From assembly GCF_001570605.1 (NCBI RefSeq), contig NZ_BBXG01000008.1:172119-236118 (forward strand): 64,000 bases of DNA. Reading direction: 5' to 3'. This document shows positions 17,288 through 25,681 of this stretch, piece after piece. The notes under the pieces are model-generated. The model worked only from the letters and a program-made list of their open reading frames with translations, was not told the origin of the DNA and made no database searches. Every line of letters begins with the position of its first letter. The stretch's first letter is position 1. A program made the position numbers and the translations under genes. The DNA comes from Herbidospora cretacea. Its GTDB lineage: Bacteria > Actinomycetota > Actinomycetes > Streptosporangiales > Streptosporangiaceae.

Positions 17288-18430
17288 TCAGCGCCTCTCT
17301 TGTCCGATGGAGTCGAACGCGGTGGCCATGATCTGGAGCATCACCTCGGAGGTGCCCGCCGACAGTGTCAGCCCCGGCGCCTCCCGGTAGGCGGAGTCCA
17401 GCGTCACGGCGGCCCGGGTGCGGCCGGCCCGCTGCCGGGCGTCGGGGAGGCCGGCGGCCCAGATCGCGATGCTCTGGGCGAGTTCGCTGCTGTGGTACTT
17501 CGCGACGGCGGCGGCGACCGGATCGACCCGGCCGGCCGCCAGGCCGGTGAGGACCTCCCAGGCCAGCACGTGGTCGGCGGCGAGCGCGCCGTCCCAGCGG
17601 CCGATCTGTTCGAGGTAGTGGTCGGCCTCCCGGTCGAGCAGCGTCTCCAGCGCGGCGTCCAGCCAGTGTTCGGCCTTGAGGAAGTAGTCGAGGCCGGTGC
17701 GCTCGATGGCCAGCGCCTCGTTGAGGAGCGGCCAGCCCTGGTCGCGCGGGCCGATGAGGTCGGCGCCGGAGACCGGCACCGCGTCGAGGTCGACCTGGTG
17801 GAACTGCTCGTCGCTGACCCCGGGGATCACCGACACGGTCACGCCGGGGGCGGCCAGGTCGACGAGGAAGAGGCTGATGCCCTGGTACTTCCCGGCGCCA
17901 GGCGTGGTGCGGGCCGCGCACAGGCCGTGGTGGACGAAGCGGGTCTTGAGGCTGAACACCTTCGTGCCGGTGATCCGGTAGCCGTCGCCGTCCGGTTCGG
18001 CCACGGTGCGCAGCGCGCCCAGGTCCGATCCGGCGTCGGGTTCGGTGTAGAGGACCGAGGCGAACCGCTCGCCGCGCGCGAGGGCGGGCAGGTGGCGGCG
18101 TTTCTGCTCGTCGTCGCCCGCCATCAGCAGGAACTGGCCGACGATCTGGATGGTGTTGACGTGCAGGGTGTCCGGGACGCCCGCGCGCACCAGTTCCTCC
18201 GCGACGATCGCGGCGTCGGTGAGCGGGCGGCCCGCGCCGCCGAACTCGGCGGGCCAGTGGACGGCGAGCAATCCGAGCCCGCCGAGCAGCCGGTAGAGGG
18301 GCCGCTGGTCGGGTTCGACGCCGTCGGCCGCCGTGGCCTCGGCGACCGCCGCCCGCACCTCGGCGGAGCGCAGCGCCTTCCGGACGTCGGCCCGGAAGCG
18401 CTCTTGGTCCTCGGTGAATCCGTATCGCAT
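17288..18430 (-). CDS. acyl-CoA dehydrogenase family flavoenzyme
   Basis: A 380-residue protein with the complete fold: N-terminal helices (MRYGFTEDQERFRADVR), the signature YTEPDAGSDLGALRT where substrate and FAD meet, and the C-terminal SAYREAPGLTLSAGTSEVML, the usual flavin-contact region. Such enzymes dehydrogenate acyl-CoA or acyl-carrier substrates at alpha/beta positions, and relatives in NRPS clusters oxidise T-domain-bound residues or act as N-hydroxylases. It lies two bases after the NRPS stop and two before the partner gene, so all three are co-transcribed. A paired dehydrogenase acting on the NRPS-bound product is my inference. Confidence 0.85.
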   Translation of the reverse strand: MRYGFTEDQERFRADVRKALRSAEVRAAVAEATAADGVEPDQRPLYRLLGGLGLLAVHWPAEFGGAGRPLTDAAIVAEELVRAGVPDTLHVNTIQIVGQFLLMAGDDEQKRRHLPALARGERFASVLYTEPDAGSDLGALRTVAEPDGDGYRITGTKVFSLKTRFVHHGLCAARTTPGAGKYQGISLFLVDLAAPGVTVSVIPGVSDEQFHQVDLDAVPVSGADLIGPRDQGWPLLNEALAIERTGLDYFLKAEHWLDAALETLLDREADHYLEQIGRWDGALAADHVLAWEVLTGLAAGRVDPVAAAVAKYHSSELAQSIAIWAAGLPDARQRAGRTRAAVTLDSAYREAPGLTLSAGTSEVMLQIMATAFDSIGQERR

Positions 18431-18431
18431 G

Positions 18432-21400
18432 TCAGAGCGTCCGTTCGATCTCGGCGACGATCCGGCTCAGGGCCGGTTCGGCGAAGAGGGTGTAGTGGTC
18501 GCCGGGCACCTCGTGGCTCGCGAAGGGGCCCGTGCACACGTCCCGCCACTGCTGGTCGAAACCCGGCTTGGGCGAGGCGGCCAGCAGGGTGACCGGGCCG
18601 CCGTAGGGGCCGGAGGGGCGGTAGTCCTGGAGGGCCAGCGCGCAGGCGCGGAAGACGGCGTAGCGGTCGTCCATCAGCTCGTCGTCGGCGGAGACGTCCT
18701 GGCCGGTCAGCCGGGCGACGTCGTGGGCGAACCGCCGCCGGATCGTCGGCTCGTCCAGGTCGTGCGGATCCTCGTCGTGGAAGGCGTCGAGCAGCACGAC
18801 CGGCGGCCGGGCCCCGGTCTCCCGCTCCAGCAGCCTGGCGACCTCGAAGGCGAGCACTCCCCCGTAGGACCACCCGGCCAGGCAGAAGGGCTCGGGGGCG
18901 TCCTTCAGGGCCGCCGCGATCTCGGCGGCGGTCGCGGGGATGCTCTCGGGCGGGGCGGTGGCGGGGAAGCCGGCCACGCCGACGCCCTCGCGCAGCGCCC
19001 GGACCAGCGGCACGTAGCAGAACAGCTCGCCGCCGGACGGGTGCACCAGGATCAGCCGCGCGGGCTCCGGCCCCCGCATCCGCACGGCCTTGCCCTCGGA
19101 GACGTCCGCGGAGGCGGAGTCGATGGCGGCGGCCAGGTGCGCGACGGTCGGCGAGACGAAGAAGTCGGCGAGCGACACCTCCACGCCGAACCTGCGGTTG
19201 ATCGCCGACATGAGCTGCGCGGCCTGCAGGCTGTTGCCCCCGACCTGGAAGAAGTCGTCGTGGACGCCGAGCCGGTCGTCGCGCAGCAGCGGGGCGACCA
19301 CGTCACGGAGCAGCGCCTTCTCGGTCGCGGTGCGCGGCTCGTCGGCCGGTCCGTCGCCCGCCGACCGGGGGTCGGGCGCGGGCAGTCGCCGCCAGTCGAC
19401 CTTGCCGCTGCTGGTGAGCGGCAGCTCGTCCAGGACGACGAAGAACGAGGGGATCATGTACGACGGCAGCACCGTCGCCAGGTGCTCGCGCACCGACGGC
19501 ACCCGGTCCCCGGGGATGCCCGTGACGTAGCCGACCAGGTGTTTCGCGCCGGTGTCGTCGCTCCACGCCCGCACCGTCACCGGGCCCACGCCGGGCACGG
19601 CGGCCAGCGCCGACTCCACCTCGCCGAGCTCGATCCGCAGCCCCCGGATCTTGACCTGCTGGTCGAGGCGCCCGAGGAAGACCAGGCGGCCGTCGGGCAG
19701 CCGTTTGACCAGGTCGCCGGTCCGGTAGAGCCGTCCGCCCGGCGCGGTGCCGAACGGGTCGGCGACGAACTTCTCCTCGGTCAGCCCGGGCCGGTCGAGG
19801 TAGCCGCGCGCCAGCCCGGCCCCGCCGATCACCAGTTCGCCGGGCACCCCGACCGGCACCTGGCGCAGGTCGCGGTCCAGCACGTGGGCGACGTGGTTGG
19901 CCATGGGCAGGCCGATCGGCGGGGAGGCGTCCCAGGTGCCCGCGCACTCCTCGACGATCATCGTCACGGTGCACTCGGTGGGGCCGTAGCCGTTGAACAG
20001 CCGCCGGCCCGGGTTCCACCGGTTGACCAGCTCGCCGCTGAACGCCTCGCCGCCGACGAACGCGATCCGCAGGTCGGTGAACCTCTCCGGCGCGAGCAGC
20101 GGCATCACGGTCGGCGGCAGGTCGATGACGGTGATCCCCTGGCGTTCCATGAGCGCCTGGAGCCGGTCGATGGACAGCCGTTCGTCGTCGGTGGCGACGC
20201 ACAGGCGGGCCCCGGTCAGCAGCGCCGAGAACGTCTCGAACACCGACACGTCGAAGGTCGCCGAGGCGAAGCCGAGCACCCGGTCGGCCGGGGTCAGGCC
20301 GAACAGGTCCCGCGTGGAGTCGGTGAAGTTGACCACGCCGCGGTGTTCGAGCAGGACCCCCTTCGGGCGGCCGGTGCTGCCGGAGGTGTAGATGATGTAC
20401 GCCACGTCGTGCGGCCGGGCCGCCAGGGGCGGGTTGTCCTCGGGGAGGCCGGCGCTCAGGTCGTCCACGATCACGACCGGGGCGGCGACGTCGGCCACGG
20501 TCGTGGCCACCTCGCGGTGCGCGACCACCGCGCGCAGGTCCGCGTCGGCGGCGATCTCCGCGACCCGGGCGGGCGGGTGAGCCGGGTCGAGCGGCACGTA
20601 GGCCGCGCCGGTCTTGAGGACGGCGAGCATCGCCGCCGGCAGGTCGAGGGTGCGGCGCAGGCACAGGCCGACCCGCGCGCCGGGCCCGGCGCCGTGCTCG
20701 CGCAGCAGCGCCGCGAGCCGGTTGGCGCGGGCGTTGAGCTCGGCGTAGGTGGTCTCCCGGTCCTCGGCGACCACCGCCACGCTGTCGGGAGCCTCGGCGA
20801 CCCGCGCCTCGAACTGTTCCACGATCGTGGTCTCGCGGATCGGCCGCACGGGGCCGCTGCCGACCTCGGCAAGGAACGCCCTCTCCGAGGGGCTGAGCAT
20901 CTCGGCGGCCGACAGCGGGGCGTCCGGGTCGGCGGTCAGGGCGCGGAGCAGCGCGTCGTAGTGGCGGGCGAACCGGGCGACGCTCTCCCGGTCGAACAGG
21001 CCGGTGTCGTACGAGACCCGCAGCCGCCTCCCCCGCAGGCTCCAGCTCATGTCGAAGCGGGAGTCCCCGGCGGGCACGTCCTCCTCCGAGGCCACCAGCC
21101 CCGGGAAGCCGGGGGTGACCGGGTCCTGCGCGCCGAAGGTGATGGGGAAGGCCGGTTCGGCCGGCGGCGGGGCGTCGAGCGCGTCGGAGGCGGCCCGGCT
21201 CACCCGCCGGACGAGCTCGCGGAAGGCGGGGTCGCCGGAGACGTCCACGCGGAGCGGTCGCACGGTGGCGAAGGGCCCGATCACCGAGGACACGGAGTCG
21301 AAGCGCCGGTTCGGGTCGGGCGAGCCGATGACCAGGTCGTCGAGGCCGCAGTAGCGCCGCAGCAGCGTGAGGAAGGCGGCGGCGCAGACGTCGGCGGGGG

Positions 21401-22145
21401 TCGCGTCCTCCTCCTGGGCGAGCTGCCCGGCCCGCTCCAGTCCTTCGGGCCAGAGCTCGAAACCGGCGACCTCGAACGACGGGGCGAACGACGGGGCGCC
21501 GCCCCGGGGCCGGTCGGTCGGGAACTCCAGCACCTCGGCCCCGGCCAGGACGTCGCGTCCGGCGTCGGCGCGCTGGTCGCGCTGCCACGCCGCGTAGTCG
21601 GGGTAGTGGACGGGCAGGTCGGGCAGCTTCGGGTCGCCGCCGTAGACCTCGGCCAGTTCGCGGGTCAGCACCCCGATCGACGCCTCGTCGAAGATCATGG
21701 GGTGGGCGGCGAAGTGGAGCACGTGCTCGTCCGGCGCGACCCTGACCAGGGCGGCGCGCCACAGCGGGGCCCGTTCCGGGTCGATCGGCCCGAGGTCGGC
21801 CGCCACGTCGAGAAGGGGCAGCTCGACCGGGACCGCCGGGGCCACGACCTGCGCCGGGCGGCCTTCGCGTTCGACGATCGCGGTGCGCAGCGCCTCGTGC
21901 CGGGCCACGACGGCGGCCAGCGCCGACCGCAGCGCCCCGACGTCGAGGTCGCCGTGGAGCCGGAGCCGCAGCCCTGCCTCGGACGCCGACGTCAGGCTCT
22001 CCTGGGCGGCCGACAGCGGGACCGGGCCGGTGTTCCCGCGCGGGGCCGGGCCGCGCCGGGCCTCGGCCTGCTCCTTCAGCAGCGCGAGGAACCGGGTCCG
22101 GCGCTCGGCGGGGAGCGCGGCCAGGCGCTCGGACATGCCGGTCAT
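18432..22145 (-). CDS. nonribosomal peptide synthetase, C-A-T-TE single module
   Basis: A 1,237-residue protein from the ATG at 22145, which overlaps the stop of the lysK-like gene (ATGA). Order: condensation domain (about 40-420), adenylation (about 440-950; YTSGSTGRPKG, FNGYGPTE, YRTGD and SGK motifs), thiolation (GGNSLQAA, about 1000) and thioesterase (GWSYGG serine; GDHY histidine near the end). The condensation active site reads H148-P-M-I-F-D153-E, so the second, catalytic His of HHxxxDG is Pro. Hand alignment to PheA gives the specificity residues D-V-F-D-A-V-G-V-T-K, which match no code I know. It probably activates one amino acid and releases or joins it to the carrier-derived residue. 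Confidence 0.92.
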   Translation of the reverse strand: MTGMSERLAALPAERRTRFLALLKEQAEARRGPAPRGNTGPVPLSAAQESLTSASEAGLRLRLHGDLDVGALRSALAAVVARHEALRTAIVEREGRPAQVVAPAVPVELPLLDVAADLGPIDPERAPLWRAALVRVAPDEHVLHFAAHPMIFDEASIGVLTRELAEVYGGDPKLPDLPVHYPDYAAWQRDQRADAGRDVLAGAEVLEFPTDRPRGGAPSFAPSFEVAGFELWPEGLERAGQLAQEEDATPADVCAAAFLTLLRRYCGLDDLVIGSPDPNRRFDSVSSVIGPFATVRPLRVDVSGDPAFRELVRRVSRAASDALDAPPPAEPAFPITFGAQDPVTPGFPGLVASEEDVPAGDSRFDMSWSLRGRRLRVSYDTGLFDRESVARFARHYDALLRALTADPDAPLSAAEMLSPSERAFLAEVGSGPVRPIRETTIVEQFEARVAEAPDSVAVVAEDRETTYAELNARANRLAALLREHGAGPGARVGLCLRRTLDLPAAMLAVLKTGAAYVPLDPAHPPARVAEIAADADLRAVVAHREVATTVADVAAPVVIVDDLSAGLPEDNPPLAARPHDVAYIIYTSGSTGRPKGVLLEHRGVVNFTDSTRDLFGLTPADRVLGFASATFDVSVFETFSALLTGARLCVATDDERLSIDRLQALMERQGITVIDLPPTVMPLLAPERFTDLRIAFVGGEAFSGELVNRWNPGRRLFNGYGPTECTVTMIVEECAGTWDASPPIGLPMANHVAHVLDRDLRQVPVGVPGELVIGGAGLARGYLDRPGLTEEKFVADPFGTAPGGRLYRTGDLVKRLPDGRLVFLGRLDQQVKIRGLRIELGEVESALAAVPGVGPVTVRAWSDDTGAKHLVGYVTGIPGDRVPSVREHLATVLPSYMIPSFFVVLDELPLTSSGKVDWRRLPAPDPRSAGDGPADEPRTATEKALLRDVVAPLLRDDRLGVHDDFFQVGGNSLQAAQLMSAINRRFGVEVSLADFFVSPTVAHLAAAIDSASADVSEGKAVRMRGPEPARLILVHPSGGELFCYVPLVRALREGVGVAGFPATAPPESIPATAAEIAAALKDAPEPFCLAGWSYGGVLAFEVARLLERETGARPPVVLLDAFHDEDPHDLDEPTIRRRFAHDVARLTGQDVSADDELMDDRYAVFRACALALQDYRPSGPYGGPVTLLAASPKPGFDQQWRDVCTGPFASHEVPGDHYTLFAEPALSRIVAEIERTL

Positions 22146-23227
22146 CGCAGGCTCCTCTCCGGCAGCCGCGCCAGTTCCGCGATGGCGATGGACAGCACGT
22201 CGATGCCGCGCAGGTAGTCCGACAGCACGATGTGCTCGTCGTCGGCGTGGTCGAGCCGGCTGTCGCCGGGACCGTAGGTGGCCATCGGGATGTCCCAGAC
22301 CTCGGCGAGGGTGTTCATGTCGGAGGTGGCGGTCTTGACGACCAGCCGGGGCTGGGCGTGCAGCCGCCGGATGCCGGTCACCAGCGCCCGGACGGCGGGA
22401 TTGCCCCGCCCGGCCCGGCAGGCCGCCACCGAGTTCAGCACCTCCAGCTCGCCGAACGGCAGCCGGTCGCGCAGCCCGCGCACGAGGGCGTCGGCGTCGA
22501 ACCCCGGCGGGGTGCGGACGCTGAGGTCGGCCGTGGCGGTGGTTAGGTCGGCGTTGAGCTGGCAGAGCGTCGCGCCCGGCCGGGCGAACACGTCGTGGCC
22601 CACGTCGGGGCCGAGCAGGTCGACCAGCGCGTTCCAGCAGGCGACGGCCAGTTCGGAGGCCTTCGGCATCGGGTTGCTCGGATGGGTGGCCGGGCACCGG
22701 ACGGTGTAGCGCAGGTCGAGCTTGCCCTTGTAGCCGAGCACCACGCTCGACCAGCCGCTCGGCTCGCCCACGATGAGCGCGTCGGGGCGGTCGTGGGTGG
22801 CCCTGATCGCCATCGCGCCGCGCGAGCGCGGGGTCTCCTCCTCCACGACGCCGATCACCACGATCCGGCCGGGGAAGTCGGCCGCGCCGGCCGCCGCGCA
22901 GATCATCGCGGCGAGGGGGCCCTTGGCGTCCACCGCGCCCCGGCCGTAGAGGCGGCCGTCGACGGAGCGGACGGGGATCCGTCCGGGGACGGTGTCGAGG
23001 TGGCCCAGCAGCATCAGGGTGGGGCCGGGACCGCGCTCGATCACGCCGACGACGTTGCCCACGCCGTCGATGTGCGCCTGGAAGCCCAGGTCCTCCATCG
23101 CCTCGGCGAGGAAGTCGGCCAGCGCGCGTTCCTGGTAGGACGGGGAGGGGATCTCCAGCATCCCGCGCAGCAGTCCGGCGGCGTAGGTCTCGGTGATGTC
23201 GCCGGACGAAGTGAATGCCCAGTTCAT
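22142..23227 (-). CDS. lysK: M20 metallopeptidase, LysK-type carrier-protein hydrolase
   Basis: A 361-residue di-metal peptidase of the ArgE/DapE/LysK family. Metal ligands and catalytic residues are in place: GHLDTVPG (His76, Asp78), GRGAVDAKG (Asp100), VVEEET (Glu129/130), GEPSGW and a C-terminal HADDEH. In lysine/ornithine biosynthesis LysK cuts the isopeptide bond that holds the finished amino acid on the LysW carrier. Here it follows lysX in an ATGA-overlapped operon and should release the modified amino acid from the carrier encoded at 29.7 kb. The assignment rests on the carrier context as much as on the motifs. Confidence 0.85.
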   Translation of the reverse strand: MNWAFTSSGDITETYAAGLLRGMLEIPSPSYQERALADFLAEAMEDLGFQAHIDGVGNVVGVIERGPGPTLMLLGHLDTVPGRIPVRSVDGRLYGRGAVDAKGPLAAMICAAAGAADFPGRIVVIGVVEEETPRSRGAMAIRATHDRPDALIVGEPSGWSSVVLGYKGKLDLRYTVRCPATHPSNPMPKASELAVACWNALVDLLGPDVGHDVFARPGATLCQLNADLTTATADLSVRTPPGFDADALVRGLRDRLPFGELEVLNSVAACRAGRGNPAVRALVTGIRRLHAQPRLVVKTATSDMNTLAEVWDIPMATYGPGDSRLDHADDEHIVLSDYLRGIDVLSIAIAELARLPERSLR

Positions 23228-24078
23228 CGGTGCGCCCGTTCCAGTAAGTGTTCGACGATGTGGTCCGCGACGTCGACCCGGCCGCCGAGCGCCGACTGGA
23301 AGCCGGAGAACTCGACCCGGTGGTTGACCTCCAGCACCAGCAGCCGTCCGTCGTGGTCCTCGATCAGGTCCACGCCCGCGATGTCGGCGCCGACCGAGGC
23401 GGCGGCGTCGATCGACAGCTTGGTGATCTCCGGGGTCGTCTCGCACGGAAGGGTCCGGCCGCCGAGCGCCACGTTGGTGCGCAGCCCGTCGCCGGTCCGG
23501 TAGACCGCGCCGACCAGGTGGCCGCCGACCACGACGGCCCTGATGTCCCGGCCGGGCTTGTCGATCATTTCCTGGACGTATCCCAGGTGCGACTGCGGGC
23601 CGGGCAGCGCGGAGACGTACTCGAAGACGCCCTCGGCGGCGGCGCGGTCGGGCAGCCGGACCACCAGCCGCCCCCACGAGCCGACCAGCGGTTTGATCAG
23701 CGCCGGATAGCCGATGGACTCCAGTGCGTCCAGGGCCGCCTCCGGGGTGAGGCCGAGGGCGGTGCGCGGAGTCGGCAGCCCGGCGGCCTCGAACGCCAGG
23801 GTGGTGCGCCACTTGTCGCCGCACACCTCGGTCGCCTCCGCGCTGTTGACCACCTCGGCACCGGCCGCGGTCAGGCAGCGGGCGGCGTAGGCCGCGCGGT
23901 ACTGGCCGATCTCCCGGTTCAGCACGAGGCCCCAGGGCAGGTCGCGCCGCCCGGCGGTGAACCACTGCCGGCGCGTGTCGATGTGGTCGTAGGGCACCGC
24001 GCGCCGGTCGAGCGCGTCGAAGAGCCTCTTCTCGTCGGCGCCGACCCTGCTGGCGAGTACCGCGATCCCGGTTGACAC
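23224..24078 (-). CDS. lysX: LysX-type ATP-grasp ligase (glutamate to amino-group carrier protein)
   Basis: A 284-residue protein of the RimK-like ATP-grasp family. GDKWRTTLAFEAAGLPTPRT, PALIKPLVGSWGRLV, GRDIRAVVVGGHLVGAVYR and the magnesium-binding end LEVNHRVEFSGFQ are the LysX/ArgX pattern. These enzymes join the alpha-amino group of glutamate (or aminoadipate) to the gamma-carboxyl of the carrier's C-terminal Glu. The GTG at 24078 is chosen for the GGGGAGGT RBS at 24089-24082. It heads the leftward operon and is divergent from the sulfotransferase gene. The RBS lies inside a strong hairpin (see 24086-24119). Confidence 0.9.
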   Translation of the reverse strand: MSTGIAVLASRVGADEKRLFDALDRRAVPYDHIDTRRQWFTAGRRDLPWGLVLNREIGQYRAAYAARCLTAAGAEVVNSAEATEVCGDKWRTTLAFEAAGLPTPRTALGLTPEAALDALESIGYPALIKPLVGSWGRLVVRLPDRAAAEGVFEYVSALPGPQSHLGYVQEMIDKPGRDIRAVVVGGHLVGAVYRTGDGLRTNVALGGRTLPCETTPEITKLSIDAAASVGADIAGVDLIEDHDGRLLVLEVNHRVEFSGFQSALGGRVDVADHIVEHLLERAHR

Positions 24079-24085
24079 GTGACCT

Positions 24086-24119
24086 CCCCGTAATAGGCGT
24101 CGCAAGCGACGTTACGGGG
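24086..24119 (-). promoter_or_regulatory. nested inverted repeat covering the lysX ribosome-binding site
   Basis: Outer arms CCCCGTAA (24086-24093) and TTACGGGG (24112-24119) and inner arms GTCGC (24099-24103) and GCGAC (24106-24110) with an AA loop form one imperfectly spaced stem. In the leftward mRNA the GGGG of the lysX Shine-Dalgarno (GGGGAGGT) is the 3' arm, so folding would hide it. As DNA it could equally be a dimeric repressor operator between the two divergent operons. Confidence 0.55.
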
Positions 24120-24269
24120 CGTGCCGTGATAGGCGCGTCCGCGACAAGTGCAATTCCGGGGAAGCGTCATGTTGACTCTCCCGGCCTGCGGCTGCGTGTT
24201 TCGCTTACCCGGCTTACGAGAGGCCCGTGCCATTGTTGACGAATAAGACAATGAGCGGAAGGAGAAATC

Positions 24270-25016
24270 GTGGAACGCATTCCTGAGCGATTACCGGTGC
24301 TCGCGCTGTGGAGCGCGCCGCGCTGCCGCTCGACCGCGTTCGCGCGGATGATGGCGGAGCGGAACGACCGCGTCGTCGTCCACGAGCCGTTCTCGTTGGT
24401 GGTCGACTTCGGCGAGGTGAAGGTCGGCGACCGGGTCGCCCGCACCGAGCAGGAGGTGCTGGCCGCGCTGCGCGCCCTCGCGGCGCGGACGCCGGTGTAC
24501 TTCAAGGACACCACGGACTTCCACTATCCGGCGCTGCTCGCCGACCGCGACTTCCTCGCCGCCGCGACGCACACGTTCATCGTCCGGCACCCCGCCGAGG
24601 CCATCGCCTCGCACGTCAGGCTCAATCCCGACCTCGGGCGCGACGAGATCGGCTTCGCCCGCCTGTACGAGATCTTCGACGCCGTCCGGTCGGCCACCGG
24701 GGTGACCCCGGTCGTGGTCGACTCCGACGACCTGCTCGACCGGCCGGCCGAGACCGTGCGGGCCTACTGCGCGGCGGTCGGGATCCCGTTCGTGCCGGAG
24801 GCGCTCAACTGGCGGCCGGGCATGCGGTCGGAGTGGCAGACGACCAGCCGCTGGCACGAGTCGACGAGCCGGACCACCGGCTTCGCGCGCGGCGGGGGCG
24901 GCGGCCCCGGGAATGCCGCCGAGAAGGTCGCCGAGGACCCGGTGCTGCGGGCCCACCTCGAATACCACCTGCCCTACTACGAGCGGCTGCGCGACGCCGC
25001 GCTGAGGCCCGAATAG
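24270..25016 (+). CDS. PAPS-dependent sulfotransferase of the cluster
   Basis: A 248-residue protein from GTG 24270, with GAAGGAG eight bases upstream. The 5'-phosphosulfate loop SAPRCRSTAF (15-24) and the 3'-phosphate site FIVRHPAEAIASH (about 110) are both present. It would transfer a sulfo group from PAPS to a hydroxyl, making a leaving group. In vazabitide/azinomycin-type pathways aziridine closure proceeds through elimination of sulfate from such an ester. It is the first gene of the rightward operon and directly precedes the pair proposed here to do the elimination. The substrate assignment is inference from context. Confidence 0.8.
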   Translation: MERIPERLPVLALWSAPRCRSTAFARMMAERNDRVVVHEPFSLVVDFGEVKVGDRVARTEQEVLAALRALAARTPVYFKDTTDFHYPALLADRDFLAAATHTFIVRHPAEAIASHVRLNPDLGRDEIGFARLYEIFDAVRSATGVTPVVVDSDDLLDRPAETVRAYCAAVGIPFVPEALNWRPGMRSEWQTTSRWHESTSRTTGFARGGGGGPGNAAEKVAEDPVLRAHLEYHLPYYERLRDAALRPE

Positions 25017-25020
25017 TCAG

Positions 25021-25054
25021 CGTGATTACCCCCGGCCATTTCACGGTAATCACG
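25021..25054 (+). promoter_or_regulatory. perfect 10-bp inverted repeat inside the operon
   Basis: CGTGATTACC (25021-25030) and GGTAATCACG (25045-25054) are exact complements separated by 14 bases, starting five bases after the sulfotransferase stop. No T-run follows, so simple termination is unlikely. It could be an attenuator, an RNA-processing/stability hairpin, or an operator for an internal promoter of the gene at 25100. Confidence 0.6.
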
Positions 25055-25099
25055 GCGCGGATGGAAACAGCGGAACAGCGACCTACATTGGAAAATGCC

Positions 25100-25681
25100 A
25101 TGAGCTTTCTACTTGAGCCGGTCGACATCTCCGGCCATCTCAACAACACGGGCATCTCCGCGGCGACGGACACCAAATCGGGAGCTTTCAACGTCTGGGG
25201 GAACTCGTTCGCCGCCGAGTACCTGCCCGGGGGCGGCGACCTCGTCCACGTGGCGGGGGTGCCGTTCCGGTTCCCGCCGGTCGGCGACGGGCCGGACAAC
25301 ATCCGGTGCGCCGGGCAGTTCCTCACGGTGCCCGAGGGCCGCTACGACTGGGTCCACGTGCTGGCGGCGGCCGAACGCCGCTGCGAGGACGTCGTCGAGA
25401 CCCACTACGCCGACGGGTCGGTCGACGCCGAGCCGCTGCGGGTCTCCGACTTCTGGGCGGCCCCGGCCTGGTTCGGCGAGGTCAAGGCGTTCGAGAGCCT
25501 GGTCATGCACTACCCCCACCACGTGCAGCGCGGCGTGTCCGCGGTGATGTGGGCGCAGCGGGTGCCGGTGACCAGGCGCGCCGATCTGACCGGGCTGAGG
25601 CTGCCGCGCAACGCCGCGGTGCACCTCTTCGCGGTGACCCTCCAGCGGGTGACACTCCAGCGGACGGAGGCGGGCGCATGA
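25100..25681 (+). CDS. orphan beta-rich protein, candidate AziU2/Vzb11-like subunit
   Basis: A 193-residue protein starting at ATG 25100 (weak GGAA upstream; an in-frame ATG at 25061 is an alternative). It is predicted to be mainly beta strand, with [37 protein letters not shown] and a repeated VTLQR at the end, a jelly-roll-like look. I recognise no enzyme family. Its stop overlaps the start of the next gene (ATGA), so the two products are probably made in equal amounts. Position between a sulfotransferase and the aminotransferase matches the two-subunit, fold-novel aziridine-forming complex reported for vazabitide (Vzb10/11) and azinomycin (AziU3/U2). Which subunit it would be is uncertain. 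Confidence 0.55.
   Translation: MSFLLEPVDISGHLNNTGISAATDTKSGAFNVWGNSFAAEYLPGGGDLVHVAGVPFRFPPVGDGPDNIRCAGQFLTVPEGRYDWVHVLAAAERRCEDVVETHYADGSVDAEPLRVSDFWAAPAWFGEVKAFESLVMHYPHHVQRGVSAVMWAQRVPVTRRADLTGLRLPRNAAVHLFAVTLQRVTLQRTEAGA

Noticed and set aside
18333-22217. Very long plus-strand reading frame opposite the NRPS
   Set aside because: Arg/Gly/His/Val-rich text without domains; it is the antisense shadow of the GC-biased NRPS gene.
22142-23965. Using the longer 607-codon reading for the LysK-like gene
   Set aside because: The extra N-terminus is the shadow of the lysX gene; the ATG at 23227 overlaps the lysX stop and starts the peptidase fold.
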